From positions 2,346,244 through 2,410,243 of the forward strand of contig NZ_LT707409.1 in NCBI RefSeq assembly GCF_900156875.1: a stretch of 64,000 nucleotides of DNA, given 5' to 3'. This document shows, piece by piece, positions 21,132 to 30,437 of this stretch; position 1 is the stretch's first letter; each line of letters starts with the position of its first letter. The notes below the pieces were generated by a model that was given only the letters and a program-made list of their open reading frames with translations, ran no database searches and was not told where the DNA came from. The stretch comes from Robertmurraya dakarensis. Lineage in GTDB: Bacteria > Bacillota > Bacilli > Bacillales > Cytobacillaceae. The position numbers and the translations under genes are program-made.

Positions 21132-21968
21132 TTAAAAAATATTGACTTTAACACTAATATCAATAGATTTAATGGTGTGTGTTAAGAAACCAAGTGAAAT
21201 GATATCTACCCCTGTATCTCTATAGCCCGCTAGATTATCTAAAGTAATTCCACCTGATGCCTCTGTCATGATCCCATTTGGCACAAGCGGAATCCAAGCT
21301 TTTATTTCTTCAGGTTTGCGGTTGTCGAACATAATGACGTCTGCTTTTGCCTCAATCGCTTCTAACATTTGGTCTTTACTTTCCACTTCGACCTCGATTT
21401 TCACCATATGTCCGATTTGAGCACGAACCTTTTCTACAGCCTTCGAAATCGACCCTGCAAAAGAAATATGATTATCTTTAATCATTACACCATCATACAG
21501 ACCGAAACGGTGATTGACCCCTCCCCCGCATGTAACAGCATATTTTTCAATCATGCGTAGACCAGGAGTTGTTTTTCTTGTATCAGCAATACGTGTGTAA
21601 GAACTGTCGAGTATCTCAACCGCTTCTCTTGTTGTCGTCGCAATGCCGCTCATTCGCTGAACAAGATTTAAAACCACACGTTCTCCTTTTAGTAAACTCG
21701 ATACATGCCCGCGTACAACAGCAAGCTTGTCGCCCTTTTCAAATGTATCCCCATCTTCTAAATGGAGTTCATATTGTATGGATTCATCTAAAATTGAAAA
21801 GCCGGATTTTATGATTTCCTCCCCAGCAAAAACGCCTCTTTCTTTTGCTAAAAAGACAATCTCCCCTTGTTCATTTACATCAAAAATTAAATCACTTGTT
21901 ACATCACGTTCACCAATATCCTCAAGAAAAAACTGCTGAAGCTGCTGACGAAGCTTTAATTTGTTCAT
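21132..21968 (-). CDS. nadC: Nicotinate-nucleotide pyrophosphorylase (carboxylating)
   Basis: Converts quinolinate and PRPP to nicotinate mononucleotide. The 278 residues contain [13 protein letters not shown] at the N-terminus, [34 protein letters not shown] (phosphate and substrate arginines and lysine) and [13 protein letters not shown] near the end. The ATG at 21968 lies about 47 nt inside the nadB reading frame, with AGGGTG upstream, so the two genes overlap and are likely coupled. Confidence 0.96.
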   Translation of the reverse strand: MNKLKLRQQLQQFFLEDIGERDVTSDLIFDVNEQGEIVFLAKERGVFAGEEIIKSGFSILDESIQYELHLEDGDTFEKGDKLAVVRGHVSSLLKGERVVLNLVQRMSGIATTTREAVEILDSSYTRIADTRKTTPGLRMIEKYAVTCGGGVNHRFGLYDGVMIKDNHISFAGSISKAVEKVRAQIGHMVKIEVEVESKDQMLEAIEAKADVIMFDNRKPEEIKAWIPLVPNGIMTEASGGITLDNLAGYRDTGVDIISLGFLTHTIKSIDISVKVNIF

Positions 21969-23520
21969 CCCTTTCACCCTTTACAACTTTTCTTTTATGA
22001 ATAATCTGATTTCCCAGCCATGTTTCATTTTCTTCAGGGAAGTCCACTCGAAAATGCCCACCCCTGCTTTCTGTTCTAGCTAATGCTGACTGAGTTACTA
22101 GCCATGCTGTAATCAACTTAAAAACCTCTTGAATATCATCGGTTGACAGCTGTTCAAGATCATTTTCCATCCAACTCTCCACTTGGAACCCTTCTAACCA
22201 TTTTTTCAGTTTAGTTAATCCTTTTTCTGACCTCACAATCCCTGCGCAATCCATCATCATTTGACTCAACTGATGGGAATCTGGAATCGGCAGCGGAGGG
22301 ACAAAGTACAGCTTTCTCTGGGGTGTTAATGGATTGTCATCGGTAGAAAATACGGGAGTATCATTAAGCCATGCTGCAAGCTTTTCTCCAATGTATAACC
22401 CTTCTAATAAGGAATTACTAGCTAGGCGGTTGGCTCCATGAATTCCCGAACAAGCAACTTCTCCAATGGCATACAGTCCATTGATATTGGTTCTGCCGCA
22501 GTGGTCACTTTTTACGCCTCCCATTAAAAAGTGACAACCCGGGACGACAGGAATTTTTCCCAACGATAAATCCACATGATGTTCGCGGCAAAGTGCTGTA
22601 ACAGTAGGAAAACGCTGTTGAAAGTTCGAAATGCTTGTGATATCTAAATAAACTTTTTGTCCATTTTTCATATAATCATAAATGGTTTGTGACACGAGAT
22701 GTCTAGGGGCCAGATCTTTTAATGGATGAACTCCATCCATTATTTTTCGGCCGTCCTCCGTAACCAGCTTGGCACCCTCGCCCCTTACCGCTTCCGAAAC
22801 GAGGCCCGCAGCTTCCAGCCCTTCTTTGAAAAGAAGAGTTGGATGGAATTGAATAAATTCCATGTCCGTTATTTCCGCACCTGCACGGTAGGCTAAAGCA
22901 ATTCCATCTCCAGAAACCGTCTCTACACTCGATGTAAAGCTATAAAGCTGCCCAAGCCCGCCAGTTGCGAGAACCACATGTTCTGCGTAAAAGTCCTCTA
23001 TTCTTCCGTCCCGGTATTTTCCTCTTGCACCAATGCACTGATTATTTTCGATCATTAATTCGAAAACGGTTATATGTTCAATGATGTCTGTATGGTGCAG
23101 TCGGCCAGCAAGAAATTCGACAATCACTTTTCCGGTTGCATCACCGCCTCCATGAACAATCCTTTTTTCAGAATGGGCACCTTCCATTCCAAGCTTCAAT
23201 TCTCCCTTTTCGTCCGTATCAAAATCGCAGCCTTCTAAAAATAACCCTTGAATAAGGGCAGGCGCTTCCTTTGTCATCCTTGCAACAGCATCCACATTAT
23301 TGTGATAACGTCCCGCCTCTAACGTATCCTTGTAATGCTTTTTTGGATCATCAACGCTTGAAAGAGCAGCAGCCACTCCCCCTTGAGCCATGTATGAATT
23401 TCCATTGTGCAGAGTGGACTTTGTTAAAATAATCACTTTTAAGTCTTTTCGCAGCTTTCTCGCTAATTGCAAGGCTGCTACACCACTTCCAATAATGACA
23501 ACATCGGCTCGTTTTACCAT
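21922..23520 (-). CDS. nadB: L-aspartate oxidase NadB
   Basis: FAD enzyme that oxidises L-aspartate to iminoaspartate, the first step of de novo NAD synthesis. The N-terminus ADVVIIGSGVAALQLARKL is the dinucleotide fold; SYMAQGGVAAAL, EFIQFHPTLL and GLYAIGEVACSGIHGANRLASNSLLEG are succinate dehydrogenase/aspartate oxidase family motifs. It is 532 residues and the first gene of the operon, transcribed divergently from nifS. Confidence 0.97.
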   Translation of the reverse strand: MVKRADVVIIGSGVAALQLARKLRKDLKVIILTKSTLHNGNSYMAQGGVAAALSSVDDPKKHYKDTLEAGRYHNNVDAVARMTKEAPALIQGLFLEGCDFDTDEKGELKLGMEGAHSEKRIVHGGGDATGKVIVEFLAGRLHHTDIIEHITVFELMIENNQCIGARGKYRDGRIEDFYAEHVVLATGGLGQLYSFTSSVETVSGDGIALAYRAGAEITDMEFIQFHPTLLFKEGLEAAGLVSEAVRGEGAKLVTEDGRKIMDGVHPLKDLAPRHLVSQTIYDYMKNGQKVYLDITSISNFQQRFPTVTALCREHHVDLSLGKIPVVPGCHFLMGGVKSDHCGRTNINGLYAIGEVACSGIHGANRLASNSLLEGLYIGEKLAAWLNDTPVFSTDDNPLTPQRKLYFVPPLPIPDSHQLSQMMMDCAGIVRSEKGLTKLKKWLEGFQVESWMENDLEQLSTDDIQEVFKLITAWLVTQSALARTESRGGHFRVDFPEENETWLGNQIIHKRKVVKGERDEQIKASSAASAVFS

Positions 23521-23548
23521 TCACTTTACCTCCGTGTTAACAACTGTC

Positions 23549-23586
23549 TTGACACCTATATTTACATAGAATTACAATATTGACAA
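23549..23586. promoter_or_regulatory. Divergent nadB/nifS promoter region with candidate NiaR operator
   Basis: On plus, TTGACA (23549) and TACAAT (23573) with an 18-nt spacer form a good sigma-A promoter for nifS. On minus, TTGTCA (23586-23581) faces the other way toward nadB. The two -35 boxes sit in related CTTGACA and CTTGTCA sequences in opposite orientation. NiaR (YrxA) is known to repress nadBCA and nifS in B. subtilis with nicotinate; assigning these boxes as its operator is inference. Confidence 0.6.
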
Positions 23587-23623
23587 GATATTTTTTTTGA
23601 AAGTCTAAAAGACGGAGGTTTCT

Positions 23624-24751
23624 ATGATTTATTTTGACTATGCCGCCACATGTCCGCTTGATGATGAAGCAGCAATTGCCTATGTAAAAACAGCAACAGA
23701 GTATTACGGAAATTCAAAAAGTCTTCACGATGTAGGTAGTGCGGCCAATGAACTCCTTGAAAACTGCCGCAAGGAATTAGCTAAGCTTCTTCATGTTGAA
23801 GATAATGGAATTTATTTTACAAGTGGGGGATCTGAAAGTAATTATCTTGCCATTATGTCTTTACTATCAGCAAAGCAAAAGGAAGGAAAGCATATTATTA
23901 CGGGTCTTGCCGAGCATTCTTCCGTAAAAGGGACCTTTGAAAAATTAGAATCAAGCGGCTATGAAGTTACTTATCTGCCTTTCAACCAAGATGGACTAAT
24001 CGATCTTGACAATCTTAGGAGTCATGTAAAGTCAGACACCGTGTTAATTTCGATTCAAACGGTAAATCCGGAAATTGGCTCCATTCAGCCCATTAAAGAA
24101 ATCGGAGAGATTTGCAGGGAGGAAGAAATTTTATTTCATAGTGACTTTGTACAGGGGTTTGGAAAAGTAAATCTTGAGTCTCCCCTAGAATATTTGGATA
24201 GTTTCTCACTATCCGGACATAAAATTTTTGGACCAAAGGGAATTGGGGCAGTATATATTTCCCCGGATATCCCTTGGCAGCCCTATTATAAAAATGCTTC
24301 CCATGAAAAAGGGTTACGGCCAGGAACGTTAAATGTCCCTGCTATTGCGGCGATGACCGTTGCAGCTCAAAAATGTTATACACGCTTGAATCAAGATGCA
24401 GAGCATTATCGACGTCTTCGAAAAACATTTATTAAAGAACTTCAGCCTATCTCTAGCAAAATCATCCTCTATGATTTGCCAGAACTTTTACAGTTACCCT
24501 CAACACTTGGGATGCGAATAAAGGGCTTGGAGGGACAATGGGTCATGCTGGAATGCAATCGGGTCGGCTATGCGCTCTCAACCGGAAGTGCCTGTCAATC
24601 CGGAATGGACACACCGTCGAAGACCATGAAGGCAATGGGTGTGGCCGATAAAGACGCAAAGGAATTTATCCGAATTTCATTAGGCAGAGATACGTCCCAA
24701 GAAGATGTCAAGGGCCTTGCTCATGCTTTGAAAAACATGGTCACAATGTGA
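23624..24751 (+). CDS. nifS: Cysteine desulfurase NifS/NadS dedicated to NAD synthesis
   Basis: PLP enzyme that takes sulfur from cysteine, thought to build the Fe-S cluster of NadA. The PLP lysine is in LSGHKIFGPKGIG (near 205), the His-containing stretch is LAEHSSVKG, and the catalytic cysteine is in STGSACQSGMDTPS near 324. GACGGAGG precedes the ATG. It diverges from nadB and is followed by niaR, so a role within NAD metabolism is strongly suggested rather than housekeeping Fe-S assembly. Confidence 0.92.
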   Translation: MIYFDYAATCPLDDEAAIAYVKTATEYYGNSKSLHDVGSAANELLENCRKELAKLLHVEDNGIYFTSGGSESNYLAIMSLLSAKQKEGKHIITGLAEHSSVKGTFEKLESSGYEVTYLPFNQDGLIDLDNLRSHVKSDTVLISIQTVNPEIGSIQPIKEIGEICREEEILFHSDFVQGFGKVNLESPLEYLDSFSLSGHKIFGPKGIGAVYISPDIPWQPYYKNASHEKGLRPGTLNVPAIAAMTVAAQKCYTRLNQDAEHYRRLRKTFIKELQPISSKIILYDLPELLQLPSTLGMRIKGLEGQWVMLECNRVGYALSTGSACQSGMDTPSKTMKAMGVADKDAKEFIRISLGRDTSQEDVKGLAHALKNMVTM

Positions 24752-24922
24752 ATGACCTTGTCTTTTGAATCCATTTTACCTGAATACATTACTTAAATCC
24801 CCAAGCTTGAGGAGATCCTGCGCAGCAATCCTATCTATGTTACAATAGCTAAAAGATATGAAGTCAAACACAGCTTCTAACGCTGGCATACGTTTTCTTT
24901 GAGATGTTAAGGAGAGTAGAAA

Positions 24923-25456
24923 ATGAAAGAAAAGAAAATACTTGGTGAAGAAAGAAGAGAGCTTATCCTACAGTGGTTAAAATCCAGTTCGGAACCGATC
25001 ACAGGCGGTGAGTTAGCCTCTAAAACAAATGTGAGCCGCCAAATTATTGTGGGCGATATCACCTTGTTAAAAGCAAAAAATGAACCAATCATTGCAACAA
25101 GCCAAGGATATATGTACTTAAATCAGCCATCAGCAGCATCTACTGTTGAACGTACCATCGCTTGTTTTCATCCGCCTGATCGGACAGAGGAAGAATTAAT
25201 TATATTAGTCGATAACGGAGTGACGGTGAAGGATGTTAGAATTGAACATCCTGTATACGGAGATTTAACAGCATCCATTATGGTTTCAAACCGGAAAGAA
25301 GTAGAGCAATTCATGCAGAAAATTAATGCGACGAATGCCGCTTACCTCTCGGAACTCACGGATGGAATCCATCTTCACACGATATCAGCTTCTTCTGAAC
25401 AAATCTTGAATGACGCGATTGAAGTATTGAAGAAAGAGCAATTTATTATAGAATAA
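24923..25456 (+). CDS. niaR: Nicotinate-responsive transcriptional repressor NiaR
   Basis: Repressor of 177 residues with an N-terminal winged helix-turn-helix (ILQWLKSSSEPITGGELASKTNVSRQIIVGDI) and a 3H domain named for its three histidines (IACFHPPDRT, IEHPVYGDL and DGIHLHTISA are visible). The B. subtilis homologue YrxA controls nadBCA and nifS in response to nicotinic acid; the same circuit is implied by the adjacent targets. AAGGAGAG precedes the ATG. Confidence 0.93.
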   Translation: MKEKKILGEERRELILQWLKSSSEPITGGELASKTNVSRQIIVGDITLLKAKNEPIIATSQGYMYLNQPSAASTVERTIACFHPPDRTEEELIILVDNGVTVKDVRIEHPVYGDLTASIMVSNRKEVEQFMQKINATNAAYLSELTDGIHLHTISASSEQILNDAIEVLKKEQFIIE

Positions 25457-25490
25457 AAAAGGATCCCTGCGCGGATCCTTTTATTTTTTT
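25457..25490. terminator. Bidirectional terminator between niaR and pheA
   Basis: Ten-base-pair stem aaaaggatcc/ggatcctttt with a 6-nt loop and a T run on the plus side (and A run preceding it), between convergent genes. It overlaps the end of pheA. Confidence 0.85.
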
Positions 25491-26341
25491 TCAATTTTAA
25501 AATAAGGATAACTGCCAAGTACCTCAACAGCACAGCCCAATGCCTCGAGCTCCGCAATGGCCCCTGGGATCAACACATCATCCATGCTCATTTCAATGTC
25601 GATAATAAAAAAGTAATTCCCAAGCCCTGTTTTTGTTGGACGAGATTCTATTTTTGAAAGGTTCAGTCTTCTCCAGGCAAATGCAGATAATACTTGATGC
25701 AGCGCACCTGAACGGTCATCAGATGGAAGAGTAACTCTTAACGTTGTCTTGTTACCGGAAACCTCCAGCTTAATGCCATTAAATTCGACCTCTTCTTTTG
25801 CTAACACAATAAACCTTGTATGGTTGAAATCAAAATCATGAATATTTCTCTTCGCAATCACAAGCCCATACTCTTTCGCTGCTAATTCATTCGCAATCGC
25901 AGCAATTTTTTGGTCAGGATGTTCCTTTACATATTGTGCAGCTGCCGCGGTTGACGTGACCGTTTCACATGGAATTCCTCTGCATGAATTTCGCAAGAAC
26001 TTATGACATTGAGGAATGGCATGTGAATGACTATAAATTGCATCGACATTTTCCCATTGATCCGCATGATCCGGATGCACCAATAAATGCTGTTTTATCG
26101 GAACTGTAATTTCCCCTCTAATGGGCAGGTTCATTTCATGTAATAGATAATCTAATGTGACATTTACCGTTCCCTCCAGCGTATTTTCCAATGGAACTAC
26201 ACAAGCATCTGCTTCATTGTTCATAACAGCATCCAAACAATCTGGAATGGTCATATAAGGAACAGCGTTCTCCTTTGGAAAAATTTCTCGAACAGCAAGA
26301 TCTGTGAAAGTCGCCCGTGGGCCTAAAAATGCTATATTCAT
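25481..26341 (-). CDS. pheA: Prephenate dehydratase
   Basis: Converts prephenate to phenylpyruvate for phenylalanine synthesis. The 286 residues begin with IAFLGPRATFTDLAVREIFP. The dehydratase motif NHTRFIVLAKE is present, followed by a regulatory ACT domain with GALHQVLSAFAWRRLNLSKIESRPTKTGLGNYFF, which contains the GALxxVLxxFxxxxxNLxxIESRP phenylalanine-binding signature. It follows pheB, as in the B. subtilis spo0B-obg-pheB-pheA cluster. Confidence 0.96.
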   Translation of the reverse strand: MNIAFLGPRATFTDLAVREIFPKENAVPYMTIPDCLDAVMNNEADACVVPLENTLEGTVNVTLDYLLHEMNLPIRGEITVPIKQHLLVHPDHADQWENVDAIYSHSHAIPQCHKFLRNSCRGIPCETVTSTAAAAQYVKEHPDQKIAAIANELAAKEYGLVIAKRNIHDFDFNHTRFIVLAKEEVEFNGIKLEVSGNKTTLRVTLPSDDRSGALHQVLSAFAWRRLNLSKIESRPTKTGLGNYFFIIDIEMSMDDVLIPGAIAELEALGCAVEVLGSYPYFKIEKK

Positions 26342-26444
26342 GCAGTTTCTCCTCCTATGAAGTGCATCCTGTTTTATAGTATACGGATGCTTTATCGCTT
26401 TAACTATTTCAAGTGTAGAAGTAAAAAATCAGTGCTCAAATCAG

Positions 26445-26900
26445 CTAAGCTCCTGATCCAAGCACTTCTACTTGATCTACAAATTCAAGCTTTCTTAATT
26501 TTGCCAGCAGCTCATTAATCTCCATTTCCATGTTCGAAATATTTAAGGAAAGAGTGACGTTTGCTCTTCCCTGCAATGGAATTGTTTGATGAATCGTTAA
26601 GATATTGCAGCCAGATGAAGCAACAATTCCTAAGAGCTGAGACAAGGTACCAGATCGATCCTCTAAGTGGAAAAATAAGGTGATCAATCTTTCTTTCACG
26701 ATTGTATGAAAAGGAAAAACGGTATCACGGTACTTATAAAACGCACTGCGACTTAAATCCACTTTTTGTACGGCTTCCCAAACGGATTCAACTTTCTTTC
26801 TCTCAAGCATTTCTTTTGCTTCTAGTGTCTTAATCATTGCTTCCGGCAGAACATCTTCACGAACCAAATAGAATTTTTTATCAAATTTTTCCTCGCTCAT
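26445..26900 (-). CDS. pheB: ACT domain-containing protein PheB
   Basis: Protein of 151 residues of the UPF0735 group: a short N-terminal helical region ([30 protein letters not shown]) that may bind DNA, then an ACT domain ([49 protein letters not shown]). The precise role is unsettled; in B. subtilis the gene is called pheB from its place before pheA. A long hairpin lies between obg and this start. Confidence 0.9.
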   Translation of the reverse strand: MSEEKFDKKFYLVREDVLPEAMIKTLEAKEMLERKKVESVWEAVQKVDLSRSAFYKYRDTVFPFHTIVKERLITLFFHLEDRSGTLSQLLGIVASSGCNILTIHQTIPLQGRANVTLSLNISNMEMEINELLAKLRKLEFVDQVEVLGSGA

Positions 26901-26920
26901 TTCCCCACCCCATTACATAC

Positions 26921-26971
26921 ACGTATGTTCCTAGGAACAAGCAGGCCCGCTTATTCCTGGGAACCATACGT
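26921..26971 (-). repeat. Long imperfect hairpin between obg and pheB
   Basis: The minus-strand RNA can fold ACGTATGGTTCC... against ...GGAACATACGT into a stem of about 22 bp with one bulge, one mismatch and one G-U pair around a 6-nt GGGCCT loop. No T run follows, so it is not a simple terminator. It could be a processing site, an mRNA stabiliser or a mobile palindromic repeat. Confidence 0.6.
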
Positions 26972-27006
26972 TCTCAACTAGACTATCTCGAGTCTTATTG
27001 AATACC

Positions 27007-28332
<1,326 letters not shown>

Positions 28333-28365
28333 TCATCACATGACGAGAATCGCTACTCTGCCGCA

Positions 28366-28905
28366 TTAAAGAAACGGCATATAAATTTCCAGTGCGAGTT
28401 CCTGTTCTGATAATTGCTGTACTTTTTTTTCGATAGGTGACTGTTTTTGTAAAAAGAACAATAATTGCTCTTGTTCTACTATTATCCCTCTAAAATCAAA
28501 AAAGAAACGAATTCCTGTTTGTTGCGGTTCGACTGTTATCGACAAATGGTTTTCAGACAGGGACTCTATCACTGTATGTAAATGTTCAAAAAAGACAATT
28601 GTCCAATCTGTTAATTGCACATCATTGATTTTTTTTGCTCCGACCGTATGTTCACCTAATATTTCATATTCGAGTTGAATCTGATAATTTTCCCAATTAT
28701 ATGTAAAAAGCAAGGATGCAAACTGAGGAATATTCATATTGGAAAGCTTAGATTCTTGCTGTGTTTCGACGACAATTTCATCGATTATTTCAAAAACCCG
28801 ATCAACTTTGTTTAAAGAAAGGTTTCCTTTTATTAATTGTAATTTATTTAACCAGTCGTGGCGAGCATGCCGAAGCACCTCAACCGTATTCCATTCTTTT
28901 TTCAT
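28366..28905 (-). CDS. spo0B: Sporulation phosphotransferase Spo0B
   Basis: Phosphorelay protein that passes phosphate from Spo0F to Spo0A. The phosphorylated histidine lies in the helical-hairpin sequence LRHARHDWLNKLQLIKGNLSL, with the HDWLNKLQ pattern of Spo0B near residue 16. The rest is a divergent ATPase-like domain, as expected. At 179 residues it is slightly shorter than the B. subtilis protein. Located upstream of obg; TAGGAG precedes the ATG. Confidence 0.93.
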   Translation of the reverse strand: MKKEWNTVEVLRHARHDWLNKLQLIKGNLSLNKVDRVFEIIDEIVVETQQESKLSNMNIPQFASLLFTYNWENYQIQLEYEILGEHTVGAKKINDVQLTDWTIVFFEHLHTVIESLSENHLSITVEPQQTGIRFFFDFRGIIVEQEQLLFFLQKQSPIEKKVQQLSEQELALEIYMPFL

Positions 28906-29095
28906 AAACGCACTCCTAATTTCTACCCTTGCATACTAAATTAAACGTTTTTTCTCTTCTTCATGATAGTATATCAAAAAATTTTAAAGGCGTAAGTATA
29001 TTTATGTGAGAAACAGATCTATAAACGATAATTTTGGTGGAATTTGGGTCTTTTATGTAGACTGATTGTGCTGTTTTCGTTTACTGCTGGTGAGA
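28906..29095. other. Intergenic stretch between spo0B and the TATCGGTCA array
   Basis: AT-rich sequence of about 190 nt, expected to carry the spo0B promoter. No gene or clear promoter could be assigned by eye. Confidence 0.4.
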
Positions 29096-29205
29096 TATCG
29101 GTCAGTTTTTGATTTTATCGGTCAGATTTTTCATATATCGGTTACTTTTAAAATATATCGGTCAGAATTAGATTTTATCGGTCACTTTTGCCAATATATC
29201 GGTCA
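29096..29205. repeat. Six-copy TATCGGTCA array with 20-bp period
   Basis: TATCGGTCA (once TATCGGTTA) begins at 29096, 29116, 29136, 29156, 29176 and 29197, so spacing is 20, 20, 20, 20 and 21 bp. The 11-bp spacers are AT-rich and differ. It lies between rpmA and spo0B, outside any gene. The regular two-turn spacing suggests multiple protein sites on one helix face, or an expanded minisatellite. I do not recognise a characterised function. Confidence 0.85.
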
Positions 29206-29270
29206 ACTTCAATTTTTTCAAATAAAAGCAAAAGAAACTCCAACCTAAGCGGTTAGAGTTTCTTAGAAGA

Positions 29271-29573
<303 letters not shown>

Positions 29574-29906
29574 CTACTTTTTGAAGGTAATTTTTATGTG
29601 TTTTCCATAATCTCTTTCGATCGTCTGCAACGACACGATCATCCCTTCAAGCAAAAGCTGTACCTTCTCTTGTGTGTCCTCCGGGAGATTATCCGGGACG
29701 ACGCAGCGGAGAAAGCCATCATCACCTTGCTCGATTTCTGGTTCCACTCCGGTTAACGCCATTACTGAGTTGATGGCCCCAAAGGAAACAGCAGAAGCTC
29801 CTGCACAAACGATATCATTACCGTGATTGGCTAGTAGGGCATGACCACTCATTGTAAAAGACTTAATTCGTCCAGATTCAGTACGATAAATCGTTGTTTG
29901 AATCAT
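29574..29906 (-). CDS. prp: Ribosomal-processing cysteine protease Prp
   Basis: Protein of 110 residues that removes the N-terminal extension of bL27. The family pattern GHALLANHGNDIVCAGASAVSFGAINSV shows the catalytic histidine and cysteine about 12 residues apart. B. subtilis YsxB is the homologue. It lies between rplU and rpmA with gaps of about 12 nt on both sides, so enzyme and substrate are co-transcribed. Confidence 0.94.
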   Translation of the reverse strand: MIQTTIYRTESGRIKSFTMSGHALLANHGNDIVCAGASAVSFGAINSVMALTGVEPEIEQGDDGFLRCVVPDNLPEDTQEKVQLLLEGMIVSLQTIERDYGKHIKITFKK

Positions 29907-29917
29907 CTCAAACCGCC

Positions 29918-30226
29918 TTAAGCGTTGATTTTTTCAATCGTAACTTTTGTGTATGGCTGACGATGACCTTGCTTCTTGTGATAGTTTTTCTTCGCTTTAT
30001 ATTTGAAAACAATGATCTTCTTAGCGCGACCTTGCTTTTCAACTTTAGCTGTAACAGAAGCACCTTCTACTACAGGGCTTCCAACTTTAACGTTGTCGCC
30101 TCCAACGAATAAAACCTTATCAAAAGTAACTGTTTCGCCTGCTTCAGCGTTAAGCTTTTCAATGTAGATAGCTTGACCTTCTTCTACTTTGATTTGCTTA
30201 CCACCAGTTTCGATAATTGCGTACAT
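29918..30226 (-). CDS. rplU: Ribosomal protein bL21
   Basis: Large-subunit protein of 102 residues: [25 protein letters not shown] at the start, and [22 protein letters not shown] near the end, the bL21 signature. The ATG at 30226 follows GGAGGTGC. First gene of the rplU-prp-rpmA operon and preceded by a structured leader. Confidence 0.97.
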   Translation of the reverse strand: MYAIIETGGKQIKVEEGQAIYIEKLNAEAGETVTFDKVLFVGGDNVKVGSPVVEGASVTAKVEKQGRAKKIIVFKYKAKKNYHKKQGHRQPYTKVTIEKINA

Positions 30227-30335
30227 GAACTGCACCTCCTCTTAGACTCAGACTCGCCATCCTGGGTGATTTGCGAAAAGCAAACACTTAATACCCGTTC
30301 TGTGCGGTTGTAGCACGGGTGCTACAAACATAACA
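30227..30335 (-). ncRNA. rplU 5' leader, candidate L21 autoregulatory leader RNA
   Basis: The leader on minus contains a perfect hairpin GTAGCACCCGTGCTAC, a second hairpin GTGTTTGC-ttttc-GCAAATCAC, and the conserved-looking stretch ATGGCGAGTCTGAGTCTAAG before the binding site. Position and sequence resemble the L21 leader family of Bacillus. The assignment is from memory of that family, with no covariance search. Confidence 0.65.
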
Positions 30336-30391
30336 TAGAAAATAATATCACATACAAAATCATTATGTCAACAACCTATCAAAATAAAAAA

Positions 30392-30427
30392 GGTACCTGG
30401 TACCGCCGAAAGACAGTGTCCACCTGG
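30392..30427 (+). repeat. GGTACC-type dispersed repeat, copy A
   Basis: Copy of the element GGTACCWGGTACC-N3-4-AAAGACA, also found at 33672 and 56549 in the same orientation. On minus, GGTACCAGGTACC is followed directly by TTTTTT, so this copy may act as the terminator of rng, which ends just before it in transcription. Confidence 0.7.
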
Positions 30428-30437
30428 GGAGGACTGT

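Noticed and set aside
29096-29205. CRISPR array
   Set aside because: The repeated unit is only 9 bp with 11-bp spacers and there are no cas genes nearby; CRISPR repeats are normally above 20 bp.
29066-29248. Small plus-strand gene across the TATCGGTCA array
   Set aside because: The frame exists only because the 20-bp repeats lack stops in it; there is no ribosome-binding site and the peptide is a repeat artefact.
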